The notes beneath the pieces were generated by a model that was not told the origin of the DNA, ran no database searches, and saw nothing but the letters and a program-made list of their open reading frames with translations. 64,000 nt of DNA, taken from Mesodorylaimus sp. YZB2_4. Taxonomy: Eukaryota; Nematoda; Enoplea; Dorylaimida; Dorylaimidae. Numbering within the stretch: position 1 is the first letter of the stretch; every line of letters begins with the position of its first letter. A program made the translations under genes and the position numbers. Positions 1 to 12,153 of this stretch are shown one piece after another. Where the stretch lies: positions 269,536 to 333,535 of the forward strand of contig JASANH010000085.1 of the NCBI GenBank assembly GCA_030248295.1, written 5' to 3'.

Positions 1-1
1 T

Positions 2-3000
2 TTGACCCAACAACGTGCCAGACTACAACTTCAGAACAACGACCTCCTGAAGGAACTGCATGATGTCAAGATCCAAGTGGACAATCTGCAACACGTCAAA
101 CAGCAATTGGCTCAGCAGTTGGAGGAGACTCGAAGGAGATTGGAAGAAGCTGAAAGTGTACGTCGATGCCGCACCTTATTTGGCAGAGTTACTGTAGAGC
201 ATTCATTTATAGGACCGAGGCCAGATGCAAGCGCAGTTGCATCAAGTGCAATTGGAGTTGGACGCTGTGCGATCGGCACTGGAAGACGAATCGAACCTGA
301 GGAATGACGTCGATCACAAATTGTCCTTGGCCAAGACGGAGATGCTTCAGTGGAAAAGCAAATACGAAGGAGAAGTGCTGTTGCATCACGAAGAAGTGGA
401 GGACATGAGGTGAGGGCTGGCGCAGTCTGTTCTGCAGCTGATGACGTCCAGTATCGACTTACTGATGGGACCAGGTCCAGACTGAAAATGCTTCTGCTCT
501 CCTCGCTGCGCATCCTTGACCAGAGCACTCCACAATTTTTAGATTATCTAATTTCTACTTGACATACAAAAAGGCCCCGTCGTTTCTCCCACTCCATCGT
601 ACACTGATGCGGCATACTTTTTTCCAATATACTAAGTTTTAAAAAAGCCAAAGACTTTTCTTCTCGAGCTCTACTGGCCGCCTCTTGAATGCTGGCCTCA
701 TCAGTGGCAACCAAAAGCCATCAAAACGAGAAGCGGCAGCTGGTTTCTTTCGTTCGCTTCGAACCTGAGGTATCTTCTGTAAGCCTAGCCGTGAAGTTAG
801 CTAACGCCTGCGCGCAATCTTTGAAGGTGAAACCCGGGCGGGTCTAAAAATATTTCCTCCTATCCTTCGCATCTCTCTTTCAAATGCTCTGTTTCCGAGC
901 TGGCGAAAGCCGATTTTTCTGCAGCCCTACAAAGAAGCACCAGCAGCTGCTCGTCCCTCATTCGAGTGCCAGGCGGAGGTGACTGAGGTAGAAGAAGGCA
1001 ATGCGTAACAATGAACAGGAAACAGACAGGATGACGTAACGGGAGTAAGCTTATTCCAGGAAGAAACTGGTACAAAAACAAGTCGAATATGAAGAACGAA
1101 TCGAGGTCATGTTGACCAAGATTACTCAACTGGAAAAAGCCAAAAGCCGTCTGCAATCTGAGGTCGAAGTTCTAATTGTGGACTTGGAAAAAGTAAAGAA
1201 GTCCAGCTATAAACCTAACGTTAACCCAAGCCAGGCAAACATGGAATTTTTAGGCTCAAAACCACATCGCCATCTTGGAACGGGCTCGAGAGCAACTGGA
1301 AAAGTTGTTGGATGAGTTGAAAGTGCGCGCCGACGAACTGGCAGTTGAGTTGGACGAGGCCACGCGGGAACTTCGTGCCACCCAACTTGACCTGCAGAAG
1401 ACCACGCAGCTGTACGAGAAGGCTGTGGAGGAGAAGGAGAGACTGGCGAGAGAGAACGAGCAGTTGATAAGTGAGTGGGGTCGCGTTGATAGGTGTACCC
1501 CACCAGGTGATGAAGGTCTCACACCCAATCTCTGTTGGTGTCCAGGCCTGACAGTTTGCATCATCATGGAAATACGACTATTCGATTCCCTAGAACCAGA
1601 ATGCAGTCGATACCAGGAAGTCAGCCTGCACCTAATTCTGTTATAGATGACCTAACCGAAGCCAAAGAAGCCTTGTCTAATGCCACTCGCAAATTGCACG
1701 AATTGGACGTAGAGAATGCTCGATTGGCTGGCGAAGTCCGTGAGTTGCAGACTGGGGTGAGAGAAGAAGAGGAGGCACGGCGAGAGGCCGAAAACAAAGC
1801 CCAAAGGGCTTTGGCTGAACTGCAGGCCATGCGTGTCGAGATGGAACGTCGTCTGCATGAAAAGGAAGAAGAAACGGAAGCACTGCGGAAGAATCTTCAG
1901 TTCGAAGTCGATCGACTGATATCGGCATTGGCCGATGCCGAAGCTCGCATGAAAGCCGAAATAGTCAGACTCAAGAAGAAATATCAGGCCGAAATCGCCG
2001 AGTTGGAAGTGACAGTGGATAATTTGAACAGAGCCAACATTGAGGCTCAGAAGACTATTGCTAGACAGTCTGAGCAAATCAAGGTATGTGCTACTCTCGA
2101 GGGAGATACCAGGGGTCATCAGGTCGTGTCATAATGTGCCACATGGCAACCTTGCTGGCTGGCACGTACTGTACAATCGAGGCTGGAAAGGAAGAGGCAA
2201 CTTTTCCCTCGCCGTCAGGTATAATTTACAGACTGAAGTGGACTGAGCATTCCGTGATCGATATAGACTCACAGGCAGCCCGCCAGCAAGAAACAAGGAG
2301 CCTGCGAGGCCTGCAAAGGCACCAGGCTTACACCCACGGCCTGGCCTCATATCAGATACATTACACGTATATGCAGGCCACAGCCATCTTTCAACGCACT
2401 TTTTTTTCAGACTCTGCAAGCCAGTTATGACGACGTCCAGAACCAACTCCAACAAACACTCGATCAGTACGCCATTGCTCAACGGCGATTGGCTGCCTTG
2501 GGTACCGAGTTGGAGGAATGCCGCTCAGCCTTGGACAATTCGATTCGCGCTCGTAAACAAGCCGAAGCCGACTTGGATGAAGCCCACGCAAGGATCACGG
2601 ACCTGATGGCCATCAATACAAACCTGACATCGATCAAGTCCAAGCTGGAGACGGAGTTAGCCACTGTTCAGACCGACTTAATCGAGGCCACCAAGGCTTT
2701 GAGGGCCGCCAACGAAGCTGAGACAAAAGCCTTGCAGGACGCTGCTCGGGCCTTTGAACAATTGCAAGAAGAACAGGAACACGCTGCTAAGATCGAGGCC
2801 ATGAGGCGTGCATTGGAAGAACAGATCAGACAATTGCAAGTCCAAATCCAAGAAGCCGAGGCCTCAGCCTTATTGGGTGCTAAGCGGGCAATGTCAAAGT
2901 TGGAGACAAGGGTATGTGGTAGAGACACAAGGCTGAAGGATTTCAAAGGGGTCTGTTCTGGGAGATGAAAATAGGGGGGGGGGGGGGGCATAGGAGTTCG

Positions 3001-3948
3001 AACAGGTCAAGCGTACAGTACACGTTCCTGTGCAAGAGTGCCCTAATAGTGGCCTGTGCACTAACTTTATCACCAGTGATGATAAGAATTAACGGGGGGG
3101 GGGGGGGGGGCAGAAAAGCAAAAAGTAGGTGCGCGAATGAATCTCATGATTTCGATGCTCATATTTTCTGTGCGTAGCCGCTTTACCCCAGCAGATATAC
3201 TGTAAGTAAGGGGGGAAGATTTTGGATTTCAAAGTAGTGCGACTGGGGGAGGGTGTGTGAAGCAGAAGTTCTGTTTCAGTGTGTATCGGGGTCGTCGAGG
3301 CAGTAGGCTAATTCGAGCGGGTAGGTGCTATGCTGGAGACTGCGGAAGTAGGATTCACATCAGACCACTTCTCACTTAGACTGGATCCACCAGAGATTAA
3401 AGCCGCATGTTCCAACTTCTGAGTGATAACGTTACGACCGTTGTTTCAGATCCGAGACTTGGAGACCGCCTTGGATGAAGAGACCCGCCGTCACAAGGAG
3501 ACGCAGATCGCCCTGCTCAAGAAGGAGCGTCGTATTAAGGAAGGCCATATGCAAGTGGAAGAGGAACGCGCCGCCTTCCTCATGACTCATGACACTGTCG
3601 AAAAACTCACCGAAAAACTGAACATTTTCAAGCGCCAACTGGCCGAAGCTGTAAGTTGCGTTGTTGCCCCTTCAGTGCCAACACTCCAACCTGGCCTTTC
3701 AGGAAGGCTTAACCATGCAACAAATGCAACGCGTCCGACGTTACCAACACGAAGTGGAGGAAGCCGAAGCTAGAGCCGACCAGGCCGAGAGCAGTTTGTC
3801 CATCATACGTGTCAAACACCAATCGTCCGTGGCTGCTGGAGCCAGCGAATCGCAGAATGTAAGTCACCCCACCTTCCTCAGTCCCCTGCAACCCCTCATG
3901 CCTCCTCCGTTCCAGGTGTACTTGATGGAAGAGCCCCACGAAGGCTAG
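2..3948 (+). CDS. Prm: Paramyosin, 3' part (about 676 C-terminal residues)
   Basis: Encodes the rod of paramyosin, the coiled-coil core protein of invertebrate thick filaments. Nine exons join in one frame: <2-157, 213-409, 1060-1192, 1254-1470, 1647-2083, 2411-2911, 3450-3650, 3703-3858 and 3916-3948 (TAG stop). The N-terminal third lies left of the window. Every exon is pure heptad repeat rich in E/Q/R/L without proline. The order of segments follows nematode paramyosin as I recall it: [102 protein letters not shown] myosin heavy chain is excluded because the rod ends in the short paramyosin tail with no motor-type context. Introns range from 52 to 650 bp; the one after 2911 carries two long poly-G runs. 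The tail YLMEEPHEG is specific to this gene. Family identity is very secure; individual splice sites are inferred but all keep frame. Confidence 0.95.
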
Positions 3949-4740
3949 AGACCCGATGGCCAGACGAGTGCCCTGCGAGTGATATAGTCTTTCTGCCATA
4001 GCTGCTGCTGCTGTCGCCTTTTGTTTTATTGTTTTGCGGTCTCGGCGCGGTAGCTCGCAATCCTCAGTTTAGTATCTTTTTATACAGTTCTCTTCTTACC
4101 ATCGCCCATTGCCAGCGATTCACGTGCTCGCCTATTTATGACCCTAGATTGAACTAGAACCGGTGCGTGACTAGCGAACGAAGAATGTGAATAGTGACCT
4201 CTGTCCATAGTGCCATATGCAAGTAACACAACAGAAAAAATGGGAATAGACAAAAAAACAACAGCACGACGGGTAGACTGGTGGAGTAGTTTTGCCCTGT
4301 CTCGTTTCTAGTCTGCACCCTACTTCTACCCCTTACACCTGCAGTATAATGAACGTTTTCGACTACACTCTACTCGTCGCTCTAGGTGTGAGGAGTAGGT
4401 GTGGAACTCCCATCACAATCGATGCATCGATCCTTTGAACGAGCTCATCAACCCGCATCCGTGAGTCGCTTTGCTTGAGGCGAATTTACAGTCGACAAAA
4501 TCGACTCCTTACACTCGGAGCACCGAGTAGAGTATAGCACGTCGAAAATATTCTGCAGGTGTAGAGGGGTGGGAGCAGGAGTAGGGGGCAGACTGTACAC
4601 AAGACAGGGCAGTCTACACGTACTGCAGTCATGGCTATACTTACCTAGGCCTAGCCATGACTGCTGTGGCACACGCTGTCACAGGCCAGAAAATCTTTAT
4701 TGCATGATCCTGCTGACACTGGGACATTGCTCAGTGTGGT
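3949..4740. other. Paramyosin 3' UTR and spacer
   Basis: Downstream of the paramyosin stop I see no coding signal. The first part is presumably 3' UTR, but no clear AATAAA signal was found, so the transcript end is not placed. Confidence 0.4.
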
Positions 4741-4744
4741 GATG

Positions 4745-5485
4745 ATTTTTAGGTCAGATCGGCTGAACCCCGGCTGAACCGACCCGCCGATCCGGGCCGG
4801 ATCGGTTTGGGGGAACCGACCCAAGCTGTGGGTCGGCCGGATCGGAATTTTGAATTCCCGCCAAAATATCTTCTCTGGCGTCCAGTCATGTCTTCATGCA
4901 GGCACCTACGATCGACAGTTTAACTTACTGGACTGGCCGCCCATGCATGACATCGACGCTATTTTTGAATTTTTGACCCCACCTACCTTCTGTGCACGTA
5001 GGAGCGCAGGAACTCATTCGGCTTGTAAGAGGTTGATTGGGGCAACCCTGACTGTAACGCGTCAGTTCTATTCTGGCTGAAGACGTCAGTTTAGGAAACG
5101 CGTTCTCAGAGAGGGAACTGGCCCTGGGCGACCCAGCAGGAATTCAATTGGAGGTGGAAGTGGTGCCCTAGATTGAGAAAACTGGTGCAATTGCCAGTCG
5201 GGGCCCTCCATTCTTGCCCTCTACCATCCGGGGAGCAGCCCTTAGTGGAGCTGTCAGAGGGAACCTTCCATTAGAGTTAGTCGCCTCACAATGGCTGCTC
5301 GTCAATATGACTGCTGGCTGACAATTGGCAAAACCATAGAAATTTGAGGTAGATAGGGGTCCACCTCAAAAACATATGAAAAGCTGTCCTCAAGTTGGGT
5401 CGGTCGGATCGGGTCGGTTCTGGATCGGGTCGGGCCGATCCAGACCCTGAGTCGGGTCGGGTCGGTTTGGTGACCTCACACCCGG
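4745..5485. repeat. GATCGGG-rich non-autonomous DNA element
   Basis: Both flanks are built from degenerate GATCGG/GGGTCGG repeats (about 4745-4850 and 5395-5485) that face each other. The left outer end reads CAGTGTGGTGATGA and the reverse complement of the right end reads GGGTGTGAGGTCACC, which resemble the ends of hAT-type MITEs. The middle carries a SINE copy. Similar GATC/GGGAT-rich segments recur at 10756-10830, 11150-11240 and 28220-28310, so this is a dispersed family. A clean 8-bp target duplication was not found, so the superfamily is uncertain. Confidence 0.45.
5010..5330 (+). repeat. tRNA-derived SINE, family B copy 1
   Basis: A degraded A-box-like GGCTTGTAAGAGGTTGATTG and a B-box-like AGTTCTATTCTGGCTG are followed by a body matching the copy at 10433-10760; for example, the post-B-box stretch continues into CAGTTTA in both. 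It sits inside the GATCGGG-rich element. Old and diverged. Confidence 0.45.
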
Positions 5486-5519
5486 GTCGGTCGACGCTGG
5501 TCAGAATCCCCCTCGAACT

Positions 5520-6233
5520 GATTCCCTATATTATAATAACAAAAATTTTTATTCGATCGTCTTGCTAGCGATTGTCGACGCTGATTACAATTTTGTCTTT
5601 GTCGATATTGGTGGCTACGGATCGGATGGCGATCCTTTGAGCTCTTTTGGACGGCGCATTGAAAAGGCAACAGATTCGTATGACAATGGAGGATTAGATT
5701 TTCCATATGAAACTTTCCTGCCTGGTAGCCATCTGAAGTGCCCTCACGTACTGTTGGGTGACGAGGCGTTTGGTTTAGATCGCCATTTAATGCGGCCTTA
5801 TCAACGGCAATCAGCAGCTGGAAATGAGGGCGTGTTCAATCACCGCTTATCGAGGGCTAGAAGTGTTGTGCAAAACGCTTTTGGCATATTGACAAGTCGG
5901 TGGCGTGTACTAGAATCGAAAATCAATTTGTCCGTTGAGGGAGTGGATGACGTTGTGAAATCGTGTATTATTCTTCATAATTATTTAAAAAGCTATCAAC
6001 AGCCGACATATATTCCAGCTCATTTCGTTGATTATGAATCGGATAACGGGCATATAATTTTGGGGCAGTGGAGAAACGACGTCGCGCATAATTACGGCTT
6101 GATACCACTGGATCCAGGACAGGAAGGAACGAGACCCCATTTTGGAATTCGAGATAAATTCAAAAATTTTTTCTTGTCTTCAGAAGGAGAACTGCCATGG
6201 CAATATGATATTGTCAGCAGGGGGAATTGCTAA
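5520..6233 (+). pseudogene. PIF/Harbinger transposase, 5'-truncated remnant
   Basis: DDE endonuclease of the Harbinger (HARBI1, DDE_Tnp_4) type. An open frame from about 5520 contains KNFYSIVLLAIVDADYNF (first catalytic Asp), then VDIGGYGSDGD, LLGDEAFGLDRHLMRPY (second Asp) and the C-terminal signature FNHRLSRARSVVQNAFGIL with TSRWRVL, ending at TAA 6231-6233. Full-length proteins of this family are about 350-400 residues; the N-terminal helix-turn-helix half is missing, cut off by the GATCGGG-rich repeat. The third catalytic acid, normally Glu in RxVVENAFG, is Gln here (CAA at 5871-5873). Lack of a start region plus the lost Glu argue for a dead copy. It faces the MADF gene at 6417-7657 tail to tail, the usual two-gene Harbinger layout. 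Confidence 0.8.
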
Positions 6234-6416
6234 AATTTTAGTTATAGGAAGGGCTTAGACAAAGCTGTGATTTCTTTGGCTGTCACAGAATTTTTTCTCC
6301 CTCCAGAATAAAATTCAGCAGAAACAGCATTCGTCTTAATCCCCAAACCAAGCATATTGTTTTATTCGACCACTCTTTGAAGCTTAGAACATACAACAAA
6401 GAAATACTGCAATTCT

Positions 6417-7657
6417 TTAATCGCTGATCAACCTAATTTCACCATCTGACTTCCCACCATCTGATTGCTCTGATTCTGACAATCCAGTTCGACACTGATA
6501 CTGATGAACGAAGTTCATAATACAAGCTGTCGCTCGTTTGTAGATGGCGGATGGATATGGCAGAGCGTCAAGAATTGATACTACCAATTTACCTACAAAA
6601 CAGCATCGCACTAAGCAACACAAATGCCACTGTGAGCTGTAAAGTTACCGTAAGGTTCGTTAATAGATGCATTCGTTGATCGCTCTCGCATATTTTTTAG
6701 CACATCCAGCAATTGCACATTCACATCATCTCGTGTGTCGATGTGGACGGTGCCAGATTTAGAGCGTGGTTTTCGTTTCTTGAATGGGGCTGCTTGTTGA
6801 TTCGTAGATTGACACAAAGGATCTAAGCGGAGTCTACCTAAAGCCAAACTTCTTTCGATCGATGCCTGACAGTAGATAGAAGACTGCTCGGAAGATATAA
6901 GGGTGAAGAAGGACTTGCGAGTGAGCTGTCGATAACCGTTTCTTCAATCAAAAATCGAATTCGGAATGTTAGGGGGCTGGGCATACACTCTATGCATGAA
7001 ACCCCTGTGAGCATTCAAACTTTAACCTTACTGCCGGACAATCCTGAGCACAATAACCCTGTTGTCTCGGGTGATTCGTGCTCTTGCAGCATGTCCGCAT
7101 GGTCCACACTCGAGTCTTCATGGGATGCAGGCGCTGGTTCTGGGCCTCCCAAGTTGCCAGAAGTCCTAGAATTTAGGCGGTGTTTGACTTTTAAATGCCA
7201 GAATTTTCTTATTCGCGAATACCTCCGATGAGAAGGAGATTCTCTCAAGAAATCAAGGGCTTTATCGTATTTTCCCGGTCGTACTTGATCTCGTGAAGAC
7301 CCAGTTCTAGTTTTCTTTACTCGTCCCCAAGCCTTGCGGATTGTCGTCCAACGAGTGTGAAGCATGTCGACTATAATTAAAACGGGTCAATTGTTTCCCT
7401 CCTTACTCTGCCAGGAAACCACACTGTACAGTACCTCGGATTGAATGGTTAGACACGACTCGCACTTCCTTTGCCACATCTAACCAAGCATTTTTTCTAA
7501 TAAAATCGTTTCTATATCCTGGATCGGACACGGCCCATAAGCATGGACGCTTAGAGACAGCTGCGATCATGGGGAACACCCAATCGTCATCGCTGGCACG
7601 CTTTCTAGCGTTTCGAACTGGACATGAAAATGGAAAAGGATCAGGATCTAAGAGCAC
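6417..7657 (-). CDS. MADF-domain protein of the Harbinger element
   Basis: A Myb/SANT-like MADF DNA-binding protein, typical partner of Harbinger transposases, which it helps to bind DNA and enter the nucleus (family knowledge). The first exon (about 7435-7657) gives the MADF start FPMIAAVSKRPCLWAVSDPG followed by AWLDVAKEV. The next exon, starting at 7370 after an ATTATAG acceptor, continues with LHTRWTTIRKAWGRVKK and the KYDKALDFL end of the domain. Later exons (about 6649-6849 and 6417-6592) carry a basic KKRKPRSKSG stretch and a BESS-like C-terminus LVVSILDALPYPSAIYKRA. The junction near 7210-6850 could not be resolved in frame, so the gene may be partly decayed. An upstream basic ORF at 7806-8105 could be an additional 5' exon, but this is a guess. 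Confidence 0.65.
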
Positions 7658-7699
7658 AATATAGAATGTTCTGTGATACCTACTGTTGCCTTGAGCTTC

Positions 7700-8550
7700 G
7701 AAGTCAGAAACCGCTCAGAATAAAAAGATTTGTTTGATTAGATTTATTGTTGGTTCAAAAGGGGAAGAATTACTAGCACAAGTATTGAGGGGGGACGTTC
7801 AATCACTATTTTAAAATAGGCCTCAAGTATGAAGAACGAGCTTTCTTACCGTGACTGCTGCCGACCGAAAAGGGCGGTAAAGGGTCAGGGCAGGCTTTCT
7901 TTGAATATTTTTGTTTTCTTGGCTGACTTTGAGCAAACGACCGCCCGCTCGCTGACAATTCGCCGTGATAAAACTCAGCAAGTTCCTCATCCCCACCGTC
8001 TTGCCCGCGAATTAAATTACGACTGGCTACTGACCTTGCCGCAGACTGATTGTCCGTCGACAAAAGACGAATTTGAGATTCCCGGAAGTGAAAAATTTCC
8101 TCCATCCAAAATATCTAAACTCCACTACTCTAGCGTAGCTGTAGATAATTTCCCTACACTTGGCTGTTTACAGTGCCACAAATTCCGCAATTTCAGAGAC
8201 GTGCGTTTAATCCTCCAACGTAACACGCACAATTTTTCCAACGGTCGCAGGCAGCGTAGCATACTTACTGCAAATTGCGGGTAATTCAAATTGCGCTAAA
8301 ATGCATTTTGACAGTGCCACAAGGTGCCAAAACTCTTGCTTCATGTTCATGTTCATGCTTTATTCTAATTCATTATTTTCTTCAAGCGTATCAGCAACGT
8401 TTTTAAACTAGGTATTGCAGCGTTTTTCCTCCCGTTCGAACTCTTCTGCTAGAGCCTAATTACGGTCAGATGATCACAGGTCCGCCCCTTTGGGTTACCT
8501 ATTTATCATATTTTTGATTATAATAACGTGGATTGGCCAGACTCAGTTTG
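7700..8550. other. Harbinger right flank, no clear gene
   Basis: Short ORFs exist on both strands (7829-8284 + and 7806-8105 -). The minus one is rich in acidic and basic residues and lies directly upstream of the MADF exon, so it may be a leader exon. No family recognised. The string CAGTGCCACAA occurs twice (8171, 8311 region). Confidence 0.25.
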
Positions 8551-8556
8551 TTAGAG

Positions 8557-8935
8557 AAAGCGGCCGCGTTTGGTGCAGCGCGGTTTGGCATTTGTCTTTC
8601 CATATTGCTCAGTAGGCAGTGGCTGGACTCAGCCTGGGTTCAATCCCCGGTGATAGAGGTCGGTTTGCGAACCATAAACCCTCGCTGACCTTGCACGCCG
8701 GGCCGTGGTGACTCACCTGGTACACTAGAGGTGCCCCGAGTGGAGAGACGAAAGCCACACGAGTAGACAGTCTCACCTGCTGAACAACAACCATCCCGCC
8801 CGCCATCGTACGAGGAAATCGGTGTCCAGTCCAGGATGCCCACGTGTGGAGGTGCTCCTAGAGGAGGCACGCAGAGGGAATCTGCAGGTGTGCTGGCCCC
8901 CGCACAGCCCTGCTTACAAGGTTTGACTGCTGCCC
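8557..8935 (+). repeat. tRNA-derived SINE, family A copy 1
   Basis: The head has an A-box-like GTTTGGTGCAGCGCGG and a good B box, GGGTTCAATCCCC, at about 8637. The roughly 280-bp body that follows matches, in reverse complement, the copy at 40745-41135 almost throughout; shared pieces include CATAAACCCTCGCTGACC and GAGTAGACAGTCTCA. A polymerase III SINE is the simplest explanation. Confidence 0.7.
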
Positions 8936-10185
8936 AGCTGAAGGCAAAAACGGGGTTCCGTCCAAAAAATTTTATTAAAGCAAAAAAGTAAAAGTTTGAT
9001 AAAGAAAAATGTGCTCCATCATATAGTGTTATTCGTTTTGCTTTTATACTGCTTATTCGATTTTTAACAAGCGCATTTCAAAAATTCTCAAACAATCTTT
9101 GAGAACTGAAGGCGTAGAGTCAAGCTGTGAAACCATCAGCACATTTGACCTCTACCAAACTGTTACTGAAATCAAATCACTAAATGTCTCTAAAAATTCT
9201 GAAAAACATTCTTGGATTGTATACCGATATAGGGAAGGGGACATACGGACTTGTAAGAGAAACATGAGCAGCGGCGGGGTGAAGTGCGCGTGTACGCGCG
9301 CGTACGCAGGGGGTGCTTGGGGGCTCGGGCCCCCTACGACCCTGAAAAGTAAGGTAAAGGTTTCGTCACAAACTTCGTGCAATCCCGGCCATGCGTTTGG
9401 TTGCATGTCCACTTCTTACGTTTTTGTGTTTTCGCAGTGCAAGATTGAAAATTTTTTCGCCTCTGGCGGGGCGGAGATAAACCCAGTGGCGAGCACAGCG
9501 GGTGGCATTGCGGCCAACGGTCCCCTTCCAAACCAGATAAGTGGGAGAGCGATTCGATCCCCCGCGGAATCACTTTTTATCGGATCTTATGTCCGACGCC
9601 TACCACTTCAGGCGGCATTGCGACCTGGAGTGGTTAAGGCGTCGGTATAAGATGATAACATTAAAGTTTTGTCTTGTATATGGTGAGTACGGTATGCTGA
9701 CAAAGATAGCACTCATTGCTTGTGTAAGATCAGAAAGATTGTGCGCAAATTTTGGAAGGTCAAAAGCCACGCAGAAGCCTTCAGCTTTTTGACAGGAAGG
9801 TGACTTGAGTTTTTGGCGGGGTTAAAGAAAGTGATTTCTTGAACTAAGTTATTTCCCGCAAATTTATTTATTTAAAGAATCGTGAAAAATTGTGTCTGCG
9901 AGGAGCTAATTTTTAAAAAATTTCGCCTCCGGCGGGGCGGGGGATGCACCCCACGACCCCAAATCCTGCGTACGCCACTGCACCAGACCACCAGGCACCG
10001 TAGCTGGTGGGTTATCTCATCCTTCAAGTAACTTCTTTCTGTTGAAGGCGACATTCTATGAACTGTTATTTTGATTTCAGTCAGTCAAAAATAAAGTCAG
10101 CCAGAATTGAGTGTATCTGCATTTGACACTTGTTAAAACTTTGAAAATGTTCTAATTTTATCTACAACTTGGATTTTTCCTTTGG
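8936..10185. repeat. Mixed repeat debris with a duplicated GC-rich motif
   Basis: The stretch TTTTCGCCTC[T/C]GGCGGGGCGG occurs at about 9454 and again near 9920, the second followed by GCGTACGCCACTGC. Copies of such GC-rich arms are common at transposon ends. At 9535-9660 two tRNA-like heads face each other (plus GGAGTGGTTAAGGCGTCGG; minus AGTGGTAGGCGTCGG with a B-box-like GGGGATCGAATCGC). No gene seen. Confidence 0.4.
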
Positions 10186-10432
10186 GGCCATCCATAAAGG
10201 TCGACCGCAGCCTAGGGAGGGGGGGTTAGCAAAAAGTGGTCAGGTGCGGTCGGGGGAGGAGAAGGGGACCGGCAAATGGTCGACCGCAGCAAATTCTTAA
10301 ACTTCTGATGACAAGAAACACAAAACTTTTTGTCTCCTCTTCTCCTTGGTCGCTCATTCTCGATAATGCAATGTCGGGCTCATCAGGACTCTTATTCCCA
10401 ACTGGAATGGCCTGATCCAAAAGGGAAAAGTT

Positions 10433-10760
10433 GGGAGGCGACGGCTCAGCTGGTAAAGGCGTTGATCTGCCTTACTGGCCGGCAACCGTGACTGGGAGGC
10501 CGAGGTTCTATTCCGACTGAGGACGGCAGTTTATTAGGTTGTCGCTGGCTTTGAACGCCTGGGTCTGGGCAACACCCCTGCTACTGTCGAATGGCGGACG
10601 CCCGCCCAAGGAGTACAGTACTGGGAAACTGTCCACGAACACCTGTTGGGAAGGTCCCTAAGCTAAGCCTAAGCCTCTTCTCACCCAGTATGCCCTCGTG
10701 TTAAGGTGCTCCCAGTGAAGACACAGGAACCTGCCATGAGAGCTGGTCACCTCTGGGGAT
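10433..10760 (+). repeat. tRNA-derived SINE, family B copy 2
   Basis: The tRNA-like head has the A box GGCTCAGCTGGTAAAGGCG and the B-box variant AGGTTCTATTCCGA. The body resembles the older copy at 5010-5330. It is inserted in the 10186-11763 element, so it is younger than that element. Confidence 0.55.
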
Positions 10761-11554
10761 AGGTCGGTATCACCTTTTTCCAGGATCGAGATCAGGGCAA
10801 GCCCGATCGGGATCGGGATTTTTTGTTTGAGGTCGTACATTGTTTGCACACATGAAGGAGATGAGTCTATTTTCCTCACTAAAGCACACTTTGGTCATCC
10901 AGGTTTTTTAAGCCTTTTATCAGTTCAATTTTCAGTCATTATAAATAAGCTGAAATTGATGAGTACATTCGCATTTCGATACGCGTCCAGCAAGGTCAGC
11001 CTAGGCTGAGCAAAATCAGTGTTGCTATCATTATCGATTTAAGCCGATGTTGCTGTCGTCTCTTCATCGCTGCTGCTTCATTGCAGATACGATGGATCAG
11101 AGTGTACCATGCTTATGCATATCATAACTATTAGCAGAATCCCGATGCCTCAATGTCAGGAACAGGATCAGAATTGGGAGTGGTCAAATCCCGACGGGAT
11201 CAGGACTGGGATTGGGATCCCCACCAATCCCTAGTCACCTCACAGCCTCGCTTATCGTATCATGGCTGCTGGCCAGCTAATATGATTGTAATTCCCATGG
11301 AGAACTGGGCTGGCGCGGCCCAACCCGCAAAACTTTTAAAAAAATATGGGGAAAAGTTGTGGGAAAAGTTTGTGGAGGCTTTTACAAAATATAAATCCGC
11401 CCCATGAATCAAAAACAGATGGGTCCTCGAAGGAGAGGGCATCTTGTGGAGCTCGAGAAAGCATAAGACGAAACATTTCACAAAACTGCGTTTGGAAGGG
11501 GGAGGGGTTACGGCTAAAGCGGTCGACCATTTTTGAGGGGGTTCGCGAGAAGTG

Positions 11555-11705
11555 GTCGGCATGCGGTCAGGGGGCGCTAGGCGTCTGCCTTTCACGCCAG
11601 GTGCGCAGTTACGGGCGAGTGTTCGACTCGCGGGCCAGTAAATCATTTCGTGTAAAATGTGTCCCTTCACTCTCGAGTGCGCATAGGCGTTCGGTGATGT
11701 GGTAA
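11555..11705 (+). repeat. tRNA-derived SINE, family C copy 1
   Basis: Contains TAGGCGTCTGCCTTTCACGC, GTGCGCAGTTAC and GCGAGTGTTCG, which are matched in the same order on the minus strand at 41150-41305. The start resembles the D-arm/anticodon region of a Ser/Leu-type tRNA. Confidence 0.5.
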
Positions 11706-12153
11706 AACATGAACGGGGGGTCAAAAAATCGAGATTTTGTGCGGTCGACCTTTATGGATGGCCATTCTAGTCTCGTTTCTATTCCCTGCACCCTACTGAA
11801 CTCCTACCCTCCACACCTTCAGCATAAACATTTTTTGACTTGCTATACTATACCCGCTGCTCCAGGAAACGAGTAGGTGTAGAATTTTTTGTCGACTATA
11901 AAATTCGCCTTTACTTCATAATGACACTGCCATCTGGCTGGACCACATTTGCCATTCCAAGCGACATTCCTTACACAGCATACAACAGCAAGTTAGTCAG
12001 AACTAAGTATTTCTACAATAATGTCCGCTGCAAATAATCACAATCCATGGACGGCCATAACCAAATCTACATCCGCCTACTAACTACATAGTCTACTCCT
12101 CGCGTGCAAACTAGGTATATATAACTGCAATGAGCCCAATTCACTACAAAATT

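Larger units (their letters stand above)
10186..11763. mobile_element. DNA transposon relic with perfect 24-bp TIRs
   Basis: The left end from 10186 starts GGCCATCCATAAAGGTCG, and the right end, finishing at 11763, is its exact reverse complement over 24 bp. A second inverted pair, AAATGGTCGACCGC (about 10275) and GCGGTCGACCATTTTT (about 11519), lies inside the ends. The 1.58-kb interior has no transposase ORF but hosts a SINE B (10433-10760), GATCGGG-type sequence and a SINE C (11555-11705). It is a non-autonomous element or a composite; superfamily not assigned. Confidence 0.75.

Noticed and set aside
112-2119. Several minus-strand ORFs of up to 155 codons opposite paramyosin
   Set aside because: They are antisense shadows of the heptad-repeat exons, with no domain or splice support.
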